Source: an uncultured Collinsella sp.
Lineage (GTDB): Bacteria > Actinomycetota > Coriobacteriia > Coriobacteriales > Coriobacteriaceae
Assembly: GCA_900765115.1 (NCBI GenBank)
Contig: CAAFQK010000070.1
Span: forward strand, 1-54,897
Length of the DNA: 54,897 nucleotides
Direction: 5' to 3'
The notes under the pieces: model-generated
The model's input: the letters and a program-made list of their open reading frames with translations, nothing else
The model's database searches: none
Told to the model about the DNA's origin: nothing
Translations under genes and position numbers: made by a program
Shown here: piece after piece, positions 24,271 through 33,280 of the stretch
Layout of the letters: each line of letters begins with the position of its first letter
Numbering within the stretch: the stretch's first letter is position 1

Positions 24271-25422
24271 TTACTGTTCGGTTAACGCTGCGGATCGTTT
24301 TGGAAGGCTTACGAGCATGGTAGTCCCGTTCTCGGAACTTGTTTCGACCTCTACCGTGCCACCGTGAAGTGCTGCAATCTCCCAAACAAGCGCTAGCCCG
24401 AGTCCTGCGCCGCCGTATGCCCTGCTGCGGGATTTATCTAGACGAAAGAACGGCTGGAAGATGCTCTCTCGGTACTGCTTGGGTATTCCCGGGCCCTCAT
24501 CTTTGACTCGCAGGAGCACGTGGCTGTCGCTGTCGCTGATGGAGACATTGACAGTCGAGCCGGAGCGACTGTAACGGATGGCGTTTTCGGCCAGGTTGAA
24601 CAGCAACCGATAGAGGAGCGTGTCGCTCCCGATTACTAAAGCGTCTCCAGCACAGTTGAGGGCTATGCTCCTATTTTCGGCAAGTGGCGCAAGGTCAGTG
24701 AGGACCTCTTCGGACAAGGGACCGAGTTCAACATCGTCCTCGCAAGGAACGCTGCGGAGCTCACTCATCTCAAGCAATACCTTGGTCATTCGAGACATGC
24801 GCTCGGTTTGTTCTTGTAGCAGGCCGAGCAGCTCGGCTGTTTCGGGTTGCAAACCGGAGTGCTCGGAGATGAATAGTTCAATCTGTGCTTGCATAAGGGC
24901 GAGCGGGGTGCGCAGCTCGTGTGCGGCGTTGCCGGTAAACTGACGCTGTGCAGAGAACCCTTCGCCAAGACGGGCGATCATGTCGTTGAAAGAGGCGCTG
25001 CATCGTTGTAGCTCGGTGGGCACATCTTCACTGAGTCTGATTTCGCTTAGGTTGTCAGGCTGCACGCGCTCTACCTGGGCGGCGAAAGCCCGTAGCGGTT
25101 TGAGTGCACGGCCGCTCACAAAGTATGCCAGCGCGCCGCCAAGGAGTGTGACTCCAGCCGTGATGTACCAGGTTGTCGTGCCAAAAGACTCCTGTGCGTC
25201 GTTTACGACGATCGTGACCTTGTCATCGGGGGTCGCTTTCGTTGGGTCGAATGCCTGGGGCGAATCTTCGCCGGTTGCGTTAAGGGCCGAGATGTCACTG
25301 CCGATGGCATCCATGTAGCGCATGCCCGTATAGCCGACCAGGCAGTTCGTCAGCACGCATGCCGCACACGTGAGCAGTGCCGTCATAATCGTTATGCGCC
25401 ATTGCAGGGAAAGCCTTTTCAT
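24271..25422 (-). CDS. Sensor histidine kinase
   Basis: A 383-residue membrane kinase. Transmembrane helices lie at about 8-32 and 84-104, enclosing a ~50-residue extracytoplasmic loop. A HAMP-like linker follows, then an H-box with phospho-acceptor H168 in NAAHELRTPLALMQ, an N-box NLAENAIRYS and ATP-lid motifs VKDEGPGIP and GGAGLGLALVWEIA. It overlaps the response regulator by four bases (ATGA at 25419-25422). The unit is divergent from the CXXC/4Fe-4S/TlpA genes, so it may sense envelope redox state or a metal and control them. The signal is not evident from the short sensor loop. Confidence 0.9.
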   Translation of the reverse strand: MKRLSLQWRITIMTALLTCAACVLTNCLVGYTGMRYMDAIGSDISALNATGEDSPQAFDPTKATPDDKVTIVVNDAQESFGTTTWYITAGVTLLGGALAYFVSGRALKPLRAFAAQVERVQPDNLSEIRLSEDVPTELQRCSASFNDMIARLGEGFSAQRQFTGNAAHELRTPLALMQAQIELFISEHSGLQPETAELLGLLQEQTERMSRMTKVLLEMSELRSVPCEDDVELGPLSEEVLTDLAPLAENRSIALNCAGDALVIGSDTLLYRLLFNLAENAIRYSRSGSTVNVSISDSDSHVLLRVKDEGPGIPKQYRESIFQPFFRLDKSRSRAYGGAGLGLALVWEIAALHGGTVEVETSSENGTTMLVSLPKRSAALTEQ

Positions 25423-26093
25423 TCGCTATCCTCCATAACGTAGCCCTCTCCAATCCGATTGCGAATCGGGTCGTATCCCAAAGCGCTGCGTAGCTTTTTG
25501 CGGAGTGACGAGATGTGAACGCGGGTTGCGTTGCTAAAGCTGTTCACGCTGCTATCCCAAACGTGCTCGATAAGCTCCTCTTGACTTACCGGACGCCCCT
25601 GATTAAGCATCAGGTATTCCAAGATTCCCGTCTCCTTGCGCGTAAGAGATAAAGCCTCGCTGTCCACGGAAGCGATGCGCGCCTTGGTGTCAAAGCGGAG
25701 CTTTCCGCAGGTTAAGACTATGTCGCTTTGTGTAAAGCGTCTGAGGGTAAGGCTGCGAATCCTTGCCGCAAGCTCGTCCAGATGAAACGGCTTGGTGAGG
25801 TAATCGTTGGCGCCGGCATCGAGTCCGGCGACTTTGTCGGATACTTCGCCACGTGCGGACAGAATCAGTACCTTAGTCTCGCAGTCAGTTTTCCTAAGTT
25901 CCCTGAGTACGGTCATGCCGTCGATGCGGGGAAGGTTGAGGTCGAGTACCACGAGGTCGAAGGCCTCAACATTCAGTAGGTCGAGCGCCTCCTGTCCGTC
26001 GTGACAGCAGTCGACGCTGTACGCCAAGTTTCGCAAGCTGCGCGCGATTGCGTCACACAGCGCCCGCTCGTCCTCGACGATCAAAATTCGCAT
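25419..26093 (-). CDS. OmpR/PhoB-family response regulator
   Basis: A 224-residue two-domain regulator. The receiver has acidic residues EDE near 7-9, phospho-acceptor D51 in VVLDLNLPRIDG, and the KPF switch (residue ~101, YLTKPFHLDELAARI). The C-terminal winged helix ends with HISSLRKKLRSALGYDPIRN and RIGEGYVME. It is the first gene of the operon with the kinase. The divergent region to the CXXC gene (26094-26183) is short, which favours a shared control region. Confidence 0.93.
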   Translation of the reverse strand: MRILIVEDERALCDAIARSLRNLAYSVDCCHDGQEALDLLNVEAFDLVVLDLNLPRIDGMTVLRELRKTDCETKVLILSARGEVSDKVAGLDAGANDYLTKPFHLDELAARIRSLTLRRFTQSDIVLTCGKLRFDTKARIASVDSEALSLTRKETGILEYLMLNQGRPVSQEELIEHVWDSSVNSFSNATRVHISSLRKKLRSALGYDPIRNRIGEGYVMEDSE

Positions 26094-26183
26094 AACAGTC
26101 TCCTTGCATATTCCAAATCGCGCTTAACACGGATTTTATAGCCGATATGGTCCAATGGCCGCGTAACGAAAGGAGTGGTCAGG

Positions 26184-26330
26184 TTGTTCAAAGCGGTAAA
26201 ACCCGTGGTACAGGTCGCTTTGTTGATCGTCGGAATTGCCATGGTGTGCTTTGGCGTTATGCGTGGCGAGGCGGATGCCGTGCTGGCCAAAGCGATTAGG
26301 CTGTGCTTGGAGTGTATCGGAATTGGATAA
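26184..26330 (+). CDS. CD1871A-type CXXC small membrane protein
   Basis: A 48-residue protein read from TTG 26184, with AAAGGAG eight bases upstream. One transmembrane helix (residues ~8-26, VVQVALLIVGIAMVCFGVMR) is followed by GEADAVLAKAIRLCLECIGIG. The terminal C-L-E-C-I-G-I-G is the signature of the CD1871A-type CXXC proteins, which sit beside 4Fe-4S membrane proteins and TlpA thioredoxins. The CXXC could exchange thiols or bind a metal or cluster. The stop overlaps the likely start of the next gene (26323-26330), so the two are coupled. Confidence 0.8.
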   Translation: MFKAVKPVVQVALLIVGIAMVCFGVMRGEADAVLAKAIRLCLECIGIG

Positions 26331-27225
26331 AAGAGAAAACACTGCGTCGCATGTTTTGGCTCGATTTCGCGGATTCATTCAGGCGGCGGCGACGCTCGTC
26401 ACCAACATTCACCTGCCGAACTTTGCCAAAGGCGGTATCTATCAGGGCGCGGGAAAAACAGTCTGCGTACCTGGACTTAATTGCTATTCGTGCCCCGCGG
26501 CATCGGGTGCGTGCCCCATCGGGTCGTTCCAGTCGGTAGTAGGTTCATCCAAGTTCAACTTTTCTTATTACGTTACCGGTACGCTCATTTTGCTCGGCGT
26601 GCTGCTGGGACGCTTTGTATGCGGCTTTCTGTGCCCGTTTGGCTGGCTGCAGGAGCTGCTTCACAAGATTCCCGGCAAAAAGTTCTCCACGAAAAAGCTC
26701 AAGCCGCTCACGTACATCAAGTACGTCGTGCTGCTGTTTGCTGTGGTAGTGCTGCCTGTGCTGGTGGTCAACGATCTGGGGATGGGAGATCCGTTCTTTT
26801 GCAAATACATCTGTCCCCAGGGCGTGCTCGAGGGTGCCATTCCGCTGGCCATCGCCAACGCCGGCATTCGATCTGCGCTGGGGCAGCTCTTTACTTGGAA
26901 ACTTGTCGTTCTCATTGCCGTGGTAGTGCTGAGCGTTTTGTTCTATCGCCCCTTCTGCAAATGGATTTGCCCGCTCGGCGCATTCTATGCGCTCATGAAT
27001 AAGGTGTCCTTGTTGGGGATTCAGGTCGACGCGTGCAAATGCGTCTCGTGCGGCAAGTGTTCAAGGGTTTGTCAGATGGACGTTGATGTGGTCCGCGCGC
27101 CCAATCATGCCGAATGTATCCGGTGCGGAAAGTGCATCGGGGCCTGCCCCGTCGATGCCATCAGCTATCGCTATGGCCTGGATGTGTCGGCGGAAAAGCT
27201 TCCCTTGACTGCCGATAAAAAGTAA
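26323..27225 (+). CDS. NapH-like 4Fe-4S membrane protein
   Basis: About 300 residues from TTG 26323, which overlaps the previous stop; no in-frame ATG fits. An extracytoplasmic-facing N-terminal segment contains CVPGLNCYSCPAASGACPIG. Membrane helices follow, with two CxxxCP motifs (RFVCGFLCPFGWLQE, RPFCKWICPLGAFYA) and an intervening CKYICPQG. Two C-terminal [4Fe-4S] ferredoxin motifs are CVSCGKCSRVCQMDV and CIRCGKCIGACPVDA. This is the NapH/CcoG/RdxA-like family that moves electrons from the cytoplasm across the membrane. With the CXXC protein and TlpA it may supply reductant to extracytoplasmic thiols. Confidence 0.88.
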   Translation: MDKRENTASHVLARFRGFIQAAATLVTNIHLPNFAKGGIYQGAGKTVCVPGLNCYSCPAASGACPIGSFQSVVGSSKFNFSYYVTGTLILLGVLLGRFVCGFLCPFGWLQELLHKIPGKKFSTKKLKPLTYIKYVVLLFAVVVLPVLVVNDLGMGDPFFCKYICPQGVLEGAIPLAIANAGIRSALGQLFTWKLVVLIAVVVLSVLFYRPFCKWICPLGAFYALMNKVSLLGIQVDACKCVSCGKCSRVCQMDVDVVRAPNHAECIRCGKCIGACPVDAISYRYGLDVSAEKLPLTADKK

Positions 27226-27254
27226 ACAAGCTTCGACAAAACGGAGGAATGACT

Positions 27255-28226
27255 ATGAAGCTTTCTAAGATTGCGGCCCTGTTTATGGTGCCGGTGCTGG
27301 CCTTGTGCCTTGTGGCATGTTCGGCGCCCGGCGGCAATGCGAGCGAATCTGCGAGCTCCGATCCTAAGATCGCAGAACTCACTGCGCAGAAGCCGGCCAA
27401 TGCCGACGAGGCCGCCGAGCTGTATGCGAAGCTCATGCAGAAGGAGAACGAGATTTTTTCGAGTGATAACGCGCTGTGGGAAAAGGTATTCAATGCGGCA
27501 AATAAAGACTCGGCAATGATTGAGGACGGCAGCAATTACGGCGATTTTCTGCTCAAGACCATCGACGGCGCCAAGGATGAGTTCACGGCGGATGAGCTTA
27601 AGACGCTCAAGACCGGTGCACAGCAGATCAAGGAGATCGAGGACAAGCTCGAGAGCCTGGAGAAGGAGTTCCCCGGCTGTGGAAGCACGCCGAGCGCAGG
27701 CGAGAGCGTCGACGCTTCGGCCGCTGGCATGACGGCTGGTGCCAATGCTTCGAGCGAGACGACGAAGTTCCCCAGCTTTACGGGCAAGGACCTGGATGGC
27801 AACGACGTGAGCAGCGACGAGTTGTTCTCTAAGAACAAGGTCACCGTCATGAACTTCTGGTTCACCACGTGCAAGCCGTGCGTGGGCGAGCTGGGCGATC
27901 TTGAGAAACTGAATCAGGAGCTTGCCGAGAAGGGCGGCCAGGTCGTGGGCGTCAATTCCTTTACGCTCGATGGCAACAAGGGCGAGATTGCAGATGCCAA
28001 GGACGTGCTGAGCAAGAAGGGCGTGACATATAAGAACATCTGGTTCAAGTCGGATAGCGAGGCCGGTAAGTTTACGTCAAATTTGTTCTCGTTCCCGACA
28101 ACGTATGTCATCGATCAGAATGGCAACATCGTAGGGGAGCCCATCGTGGGAGCCATCAGCTCCGCCGAGCAGCGCGCAGCGCTCGACAAGCTTATCGACC
28201 AGGCGATTGCGAATAGCGAGCAGTAG
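27255..28226 (+). CDS. TlpA-family thioredoxin-like lipoprotein
   Basis: A 323-residue lipoprotein. The signal peptide ends at the lipobox LCLVAC (lipidated C22). A helical linker domain (about 40-140) precedes the thioredoxin fold: FPSFTGKDLDGNDVSSDELF, active site NFWFTTCKPCVGEL with CxxC, VVGVNSF, then FPTTYVIDQNGNIVGE with the cis-proline. ATG 27255 is seven bases after GGAGG. Third gene of the CXXC-4Fe-4S-TlpA unit, it probably acts as an extracytoplasmic thiol-disulfide reductase fed by the membrane ferredoxin protein. A terminator follows. Confidence 0.9.
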   Translation: MKLSKIAALFMVPVLALCLVACSAPGGNASESASSDPKIAELTAQKPANADEAAELYAKLMQKENEIFSSDNALWEKVFNAANKDSAMIEDGSNYGDFLLKTIDGAKDEFTADELKTLKTGAQQIKEIEDKLESLEKEFPGCGSTPSAGESVDASAAGMTAGANASSETTKFPSFTGKDLDGNDVSSDELFSKNKVTVMNFWFTTCKPCVGELGDLEKLNQELAEKGGQVVGVNSFTLDGNKGEIADAKDVLSKKGVTYKNIWFKSDSEAGKFTSNLFSFPTTYVIDQNGNIVGEPIVGAISSAEQRAALDKLIDQAIANSEQ

Positions 28227-28303
28227 AAAACGCGTAAAGCACAGCGAGGATCGTGCGCCGCTGTACGAAGTAGTCCGCTGCCTTTCAAGATAATCTCCAC
28301 CAT

Positions 28304-28332
28304 AAAGAGGTCCCGCTCGGGACCTCTTTTTT
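28304..28332 (+). terminator. Rho-independent terminator after TlpA operon
   Basis: AAAGAGGTCCC (28304-28314) pairs perfectly with GGGACCTCTTT (28319-28329) around a GCTC loop, and six T residues run to 28332. This is a textbook intrinsic terminator. Confidence 0.93.
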
Positions 28333-28478
28333 AGGCGCCGTCCCGTTCGTTTTTTGGTGCGGTTCCCTACATTCTTCACTGGTGCCGGCAAAAAATGGGG
28401 ATAGAGTAGGACAAACGCGTCGAATACGAACGGCGGGTGAGAACGGGCAGAGTGCCTGTGCAGGAGAGGTTGCCGTCC

Positions 28479-31400
28479 ATGTTGGAGCTCAAAGGTATTT
28501 GCAAAAGGTACGTTACCCAGTCGTTTACGCAGGTGGCGCTCGACAGCGTAAGCCTGTCTTTTCGCGATAACGAGTTCGTGGCCATTCTGGGCCCCTCGGG
28601 CTCGGGCAAAACTACGATGCTCAACGTTATCGGTGGGCTGGACCACTTTGATTCCGGTGACCTGTTGATTGACGGTATTTCGACCAAGGACTTCCGTGAC
28701 CGCGATTGGGATGCCTATCGCAACAACCGCATCGGCTTTGTGTTCCAAAGCTATAACCTCATTCCGCATCAGACCATTTTGGAAAACGTGGAGCTGGCGC
28801 TCACGCTCACGGGCGTGGGGCATGCCGAGCGCCGCCAGCGTGCGCGCGAGGCGTTGGAGAAAGTCGGCTTGGGCGAGCACGTTAACAAGCGCCCGAGCCA
28901 GCTATCGGGCGGACAGATGCAGCGCGTGGCCATCGCCCGCGCCCTGATTAACGATCCCGAGATTGTGCTGGCAGACGAGCCGACCGGCGCCTTGGATTCC
29001 ACAACGTCCGTGCAGGTCATGGACTTGCTCAAGGACGTGGCGCGCGACCGTCTGGTTATTATGGTCACGCACAATCCCGAGCTGGCGTACCAATACGCCA
29101 CGCGCATCGTCAACCTGGCGGACGGCAAGATCACCGACGATTCCGATCCCTTCGATGTCGCTGACGCCACGCGCCGCGAGGCAAAGCCTACGCGCAAAAC
29201 CTCGATGAGCTTTGTGACGGCGCTGGGGCTTTCTGCCCGCAACCTCATGACCAAAAAAGGCCGCACGGCCATGACTGCTTTTGCGGGCTCGATTGGCATT
29301 ATCGGCATCGCGGCGATTCTGGCGCTGTCCAACGGCGTAAACGGCTACATCAAAAAGGTCGAGGAGGATACGCTCTCGAGCTACCCGCTCACCATTTCCA
29401 AGCAGGATTACGACCTGTCGTCCATGATGGGCGGACAGGGGGCCACGGATGACGAGGCGTCCAACGGCGAGGATTCGTCCGACGACGGTACCGACGGCAA
29501 GGCTCAGGGAACCGATAAGATTCCCGTGGTCACGGCCGTAAAGGATATGTTTGCGAGCGTTAAGTCCAACGACATGACAAGCTTTAAGGCATGGCTTGAC
29601 GACGGCGGCGATGGTATCGACAAAGAGGTCAACGCCATCCAGTATGGCTACGGTGTATCGCCGGTTGTCTATCGTGCCGGCAAGGGCGATGAGAAGCCTG
29701 TCCGGCTGGTGCCCAACGCCATGACCGAGGCCATGAGCGGAGGCGCGAGCTCGGCGGCAACGGTGAGCATGGAATCCATGGGAACCTCGGTCTTTAACGA
29801 GATGATTGAAGACCAGAGCCTGCTCGACAGCCAGTACGATGTCGTCACCGGTCATTGGCCCACGACCGCAAACGAAGCCGTGATGGTGCTTTCGAGCCGC
29901 GGTACGGTGGGCGACTATACGCTCTACAGCATCGGTGCGCTGGATATCGATGAGCTCAACGATCTGGTAAACAGTGCCATGACGGCCGACGGTAAGATCG
30001 AGACGCCCGAGACCGGCGCCGACTTTACCTATGATGATGCGTTGTCCACGACGTTTAAGGTGCTGTCGCCGGCCGATGCCTATCGCAAAAACGAAGAGAC
30101 CGGCATGTGGACCGACATGTCTGACGACGCCGACTTTATGGCTGCCAAGGTTGCCGACGGTATTGACGTGCACATTGTGGGCGTGGTGCGACCTAACGAG
30201 ACAGCCAACGCGAGTGCGTTGTCTCCGGGCATTGCCTATACGCATGCGCTGACTCGCCAGCTTATGGAGCGCGCCGCCGATTTGCAGATTGTGCAGGAGC
30301 AACTCGACCACCCTGAGACGGATGTCTTTACGGGCAAAACCTTCGACGAACTGCAAGGCGAGGCCAAGCAAGGCGTGGATCTGGGCAGCATGTTCAGTGT
30401 GGACGAGGCGGCGCTCAAGAGCGCGTTCTCGTTCGATACGTCTGCACTTTCGGGTGCGGCCGGCGGTATGGACCTTTCTGGCATCGATCTGTCGGGGCTG
30501 GACATTGACCTTTCGGGCGTTGGCAAGGACATCGACTTCAGCGACATCATGGCCAAAGCGCCGGCTCCAGATTTCTCGGGCATCTTTGACGGCCTGGAAC
30601 TCACGCCCGAGCAAATGCAGCAGGTGGGAACGCTAGCCAACCAGCTGTTTGAGAGCTTTTTGCAGTCTGATCAGTTTAGGGCGCTGTCACCCGATGATCT
30701 TAAGGACGCGTCAAAGCTTGCTGCCGCATTCTCGGCGTATCTTGAGAGTGATACGGCAGCCCAGCAAATCCTGGCCCAGCTCAAAGCGCTCGGCGGCGAT
30801 GCCCTGGCCGAGCGCCTGCAGCAGGCGATGACCGACTATGTGCAAAAGCAGCTGGCTCCGTATCTGCAGCAGGCTATGGATCAGGTGATGAAGTCGATCA
30901 GCGATCAGATTGCGGCGACGGTGTCAGCTCAGCTCAGGGCAGGCGCAGCAGGGCTCATGGGCCAGATGGCGACGCAGATGTCGTCGAGTTTTGCTAACCT
31001 GGCGAGCGCCATGCGCGTGGATGCGAGTGCCTTTGCTCATGCCATCCATTTCAACATGGACGCCGAGGACCTGAGCTCGCTCATGATGAGCTATGCGAAG
31101 GCGTCGAAGCTTACCTACGACAACAATCTGACCACGTTGGGTTATGCGGACGAGGCAGATCCCATCTCGGTCAAGATTTTCCCGGGCGACTTTGAGGCCA
31201 AGGAGCGCGTACTCGATCACATCGATGCGTACAACAAGCAGGTCAAAGCCGCTGGCCATGATGATCGGGCAATTTCGTACACCGACTACATGGGTATCAT
31301 CATGGGTTCGGTGACCGACATCGTGAACACCATCAGCTTGGTGCTCATCGCATTCGTGAGTATCAGCCTGGTCGTGAGCTCCATCATGATCGGCATCATC

Positions 31401-31733
31401 ACATACATCAGCGTGCTGGAGCGCAAAAAGGAGATTGGCATTCTGCGCGCGATCGGCGCGTCGAAGCGCAACGTGGCCAACGTATTCAATGCCGAGACCT
31501 TTATCGAGGGCCTCATCGCCGGCGTTTTTGCCATCGCCGTCGTGGTGCTCGTGAGCCTCCCGGTCAATGCCTGGGCGCTTGCGACCAAGCAGGTTCCCAA
31601 CCTGATGAGCCTGCCCGTTCAGGACGCGCTGGCGCTCATCGCGATCTCGGTGGTGCTGACGGTCGTCGCTGGCTTGCTGCCGGCCCGCAGCGCGTCTAAG
31701 AAAGACCCCGTAGAGGCTCTGCGCTCGGAATAA
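28479..31733 (+). CDS. MacB-like ABC transporter, fused ATPase and FtsX-type permease
   Basis: A 1084-residue protein from ATG 28479 (AGGAGAGG upstream). Residues ~1-230 are the ATPase: Walker A GPSGSGKTT, signature LSGGQMQR, Walker B IVLADEPTGALD. A first transmembrane helix (about 255-285) is followed by a large extracytoplasmic region of about 600 residues. That region is rich in Gln/Ala and Asp/Gly/Ser/Leu (for example GGMDLSGIDLSGLDIDLSG). Three C-terminal helices carry the FtsX/MacB permease domain, with ERKKEIGILRAIGASKRNV. Such proteins dimerise and usually move peptides or lipoproteins by mechanotransmission. The substrate and any partner are not visible in the neighbourhood. Confidence 0.88.
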   Translation: MLELKGICKRYVTQSFTQVALDSVSLSFRDNEFVAILGPSGSGKTTMLNVIGGLDHFDSGDLLIDGISTKDFRDRDWDAYRNNRIGFVFQSYNLIPHQTILENVELALTLTGVGHAERRQRAREALEKVGLGEHVNKRPSQLSGGQMQRVAIARALINDPEIVLADEPTGALDSTTSVQVMDLLKDVARDRLVIMVTHNPELAYQYATRIVNLADGKITDDSDPFDVADATRREAKPTRKTSMSFVTALGLSARNLMTKKGRTAMTAFAGSIGIIGIAAILALSNGVNGYIKKVEEDTLSSYPLTISKQDYDLSSMMGGQGATDDEASNGEDSSDDGTDGKAQGTDKIPVVTAVKDMFASVKSNDMTSFKAWLDDGGDGIDKEVNAIQYGYGVSPVVYRAGKGDEKPVRLVPNAMTEAMSGGASSAATVSMESMGTSVFNEMIEDQSLLDSQYDVVTGHWPTTANEAVMVLSSRGTVGDYTLYSIGALDIDELNDLVNSAMTADGKIETPETGADFTYDDALSTTFKVLSPADAYRKNEETGMWTDMSDDADFMAAKVADGIDVHIVGVVRPNETANASALSPGIAYTHALTRQLMERAADLQIVQEQLDHPETDVFTGKTFDELQGEAKQGVDLGSMFSVDEAALKSAFSFDTSALSGAAGGMDLSGIDLSGLDIDLSGVGKDIDFSDIMAKAPAPDFSGIFDGLELTPEQMQQVGTLANQLFESFLQSDQFRALSPDDLKDASKLAAAFSAYLESDTAAQQILAQLKALGGDALAERLQQAMTDYVQKQLAPYLQQAMDQVMKSISDQIAATVSAQLRAGAAGLMGQMATQMSSSFANLASAMRVDASAFAHAIHFNMDAEDLSSLMMSYAKASKLTYDNNLTTLGYADEADPISVKIFPGDFEAKERVLDHIDAYNKQVKAAGHDDRAISYTDYMGIIMGSVTDIVNTISLVLIAFVSISLVVSSIMIGIITYISVLERKKEIGILRAIGASKRNVANVFNAETFIEGLIAGVFAIAVVVLVSLPVNAWALATKQVPNLMSLPVQDALALIAISVVLTVVAGLLPARSASKKDPVEALRSE

Positions 31734-31762
31734 TGTGACAAAGGGGCTGTCCCTTTGCCACA
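31734..31762. repeat. TGTGACAAAGGG palindrome, copy 1
   Basis: TGTGACAAAGGG (31734-31745) pairs with CCCTTTGCCACA (31751-31762) around GCTGT, with one G-U position. It begins two bases after the stop of the ABC gene and may serve as its terminator. A second, perfect copy with loop ACGGT lies at 39496-39528. The near-identical arms in unrelated contexts indicate a dispersed repeat. Confidence 0.75.
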
Positions 31763-31790
31763 TGGGGGAGGGGCAGCCCCCCTCCTGCGC

Positions 31791-32924
31791 CTAGCTCGTT
31801 TTACCCATCAACGTGATACGGATGCTTGGATGGGTGTACTCGTCAAACTCGTCCTCGGGATCCGTGTCAAACGAGTAATACGCTTTGACGGGGTCGTCGC
31901 TCGTCCTGATGGAGATTCTCTCGTAGAGCGAACCGTTCAAGAAAGCCTGCCTAAACTCTTCGGGGAGCTTTTGCGGTGCTAGGAGCTCGGGGCTCACGGT
32001 CTTGACGTCTGCGGTTTGGACGACAGAGGAAAGCTCGTCAAAGTCGAGCTCGATGCGGGCGAGGTTGTCCTCAAGGCTCGCATCGGGGTCGATTTCTGCT
32101 ACGTAACTCACTTCCTTGAGCGTTCCCTTGTTGTCGAAATCCAGGTACGTATAGGTCTTCTGGGTATCGGAGTCGCCGTCGTGCAAGTAGCCGCGGACGT
32201 GATAGCCGTAATCTTGATATCGCTCGTAAGGGTCATCGGCAGACACGTACTCGCATGCGGGCTCTAACGTCTTGCGGGCGATGGCGATCTGCTCGGCCGC
32301 GGCCGCGGCGTTCTCCTGCATCTCGGTGTTTCCCTGCGCCAGCTGCGGGATATAGGCACCGCATACGATTGCGAGGGGTAGCGCCACAAGCGCGATGATC
32401 CACTTTTTTGCACGGGGGATAGGCAAGCCGCAGGCCTCCGCCATGGCCTTTGCGTTAGCGAAGCTCTCGGTAAGCACGTCTGCTGCGGTGGCAACGGCGC
32501 CTACGGCAGCGGCGACTTCTGCCGCGCTGCCCAGATTGCGTGCGGTCTCGTTGTCGCTGTTCTTGAGTAAGCGCGCGGCGGCCTGCGTACCGACAACGCC
32601 TGCGATTTGTGCCGAGCGGTCTTTCTCGGTCTGCTCGACGACGAGTCGGCGCTGCATTTTCTTCCACTGCTTGCCGCGCATACCAAAGCGTGGCGCGAGC
32701 GTGCAGTAGCAGAATATGACGAGCTCGATGGCGGTGAGCACCAGGGCGGTCATCATACCCGTCTCTTGGAAGCCTTCGTGATGAAAGACGATGTCGTCAA
32801 TCATTTCGAAGGGAATGATCAAAAATGGCAGCACGAATGCCATGGCAAGCGCCGCACCGGCAATCTTGGGGTAGATGCAGTATCGCCGGATGCGCTTGCG
32901 TTCTTGTTCGGAAAGTGTAGCCAT
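31791..32924 (-). CDS. Membrane protein of unknown function
   Basis: A 377-residue protein from ATG 32924 (AAGGAC upstream). Two helices (about 18-38 and 55-75) precede FCYCTLAPRFGMRGKQWKKM. An Ala-rich helical segment (about 100-155) follows, then a third hydrophobic helix (AKKWIIALVALPLAIVCGAY) and an extracytoplasmic C-terminal domain of about 170 residues. That domain contains YERYQDYGYHVRGYLHDGDS and ends SIRITLMGKTS. I do not recognise the family. A decayed copy of its FCYCTLAP segment lies immediately upstream at 32981-33191. Confidence 0.6.
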   Translation of the reverse strand: MATLSEQERKRIRRYCIYPKIAGAALAMAFVLPFLIIPFEMIDDIVFHHEGFQETGMMTALVLTAIELVIFCYCTLAPRFGMRGKQWKKMQRRLVVEQTEKDRSAQIAGVVGTQAAARLLKNSDNETARNLGSAAEVAAAVGAVATAADVLTESFANAKAMAEACGLPIPRAKKWIIALVALPLAIVCGAYIPQLAQGNTEMQENAAAAAEQIAIARKTLEPACEYVSADDPYERYQDYGYHVRGYLHDGDSDTQKTYTYLDFDNKGTLKEVSYVAEIDPDASLEDNLARIELDFDELSSVVQTADVKTVSPELLAPQKLPEEFRQAFLNGSLYERISIRTSDDPVKAYYSFDTDPEDEFDEYTHPSIRITLMGKTS

Positions 32925-32980
32925 TGCCGGTCCTTGGTGTCGTGGCGGTCGTTGCGGCGCGCGGGGCGCGTCAGTCTGGG

Positions 32981-33191
32981 CTAGCGTTGGATAAGAGCAT
33001 AGAGCAAGATACTCACCGCAATGAGCAGAAGGCCGATGTCCCCAACCAAGATGAGCGCGAGCAAGGATATCTGCGACGTGGTCAAGGCGTTTTTGAGCGG
33101 CAACTGGAGCGTAGGCCTGCTCTGCAGCTCCTTCACTGTTTACCCTGCATCCCAAGTGCGGCGCAAGTGAGCAATAGCAAAACTTTGTCAC
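32981..33191 (-). pseudogene. Decayed paralogue fragment of the neighbouring membrane protein
   Basis: Reading the minus strand from 33191 gives FCYCSLAPHLG, then in the next frame GMQGKQ, then in the third frame KELQSRPTLQ. Together these restore the neighbour's FCYCTLAPRFGMRGKQWKKM motif. Each frame change needs one missing base relative to the intact gene (GGT to GG, and TGG to TG). The last frame then encodes a hydrophobic helix (ISLLALILVGDIGLLLIAVS) and stops at 32981-32983. So a partial tandem copy has decayed by two single-base deletions. The last part could still be read as a 51-residue GTG-initiated (33136) one-helix peptide. Confidence 0.5.
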
Positions 33192-33280
33192 GCGTAAAAG
33201 CAAGGAAGTCGCAAGGTCTGGGGCGGGGATGCTGGTATACGCCTCGGATACAATCGAAGCTATGCTAGAAAGAGGCTTCG

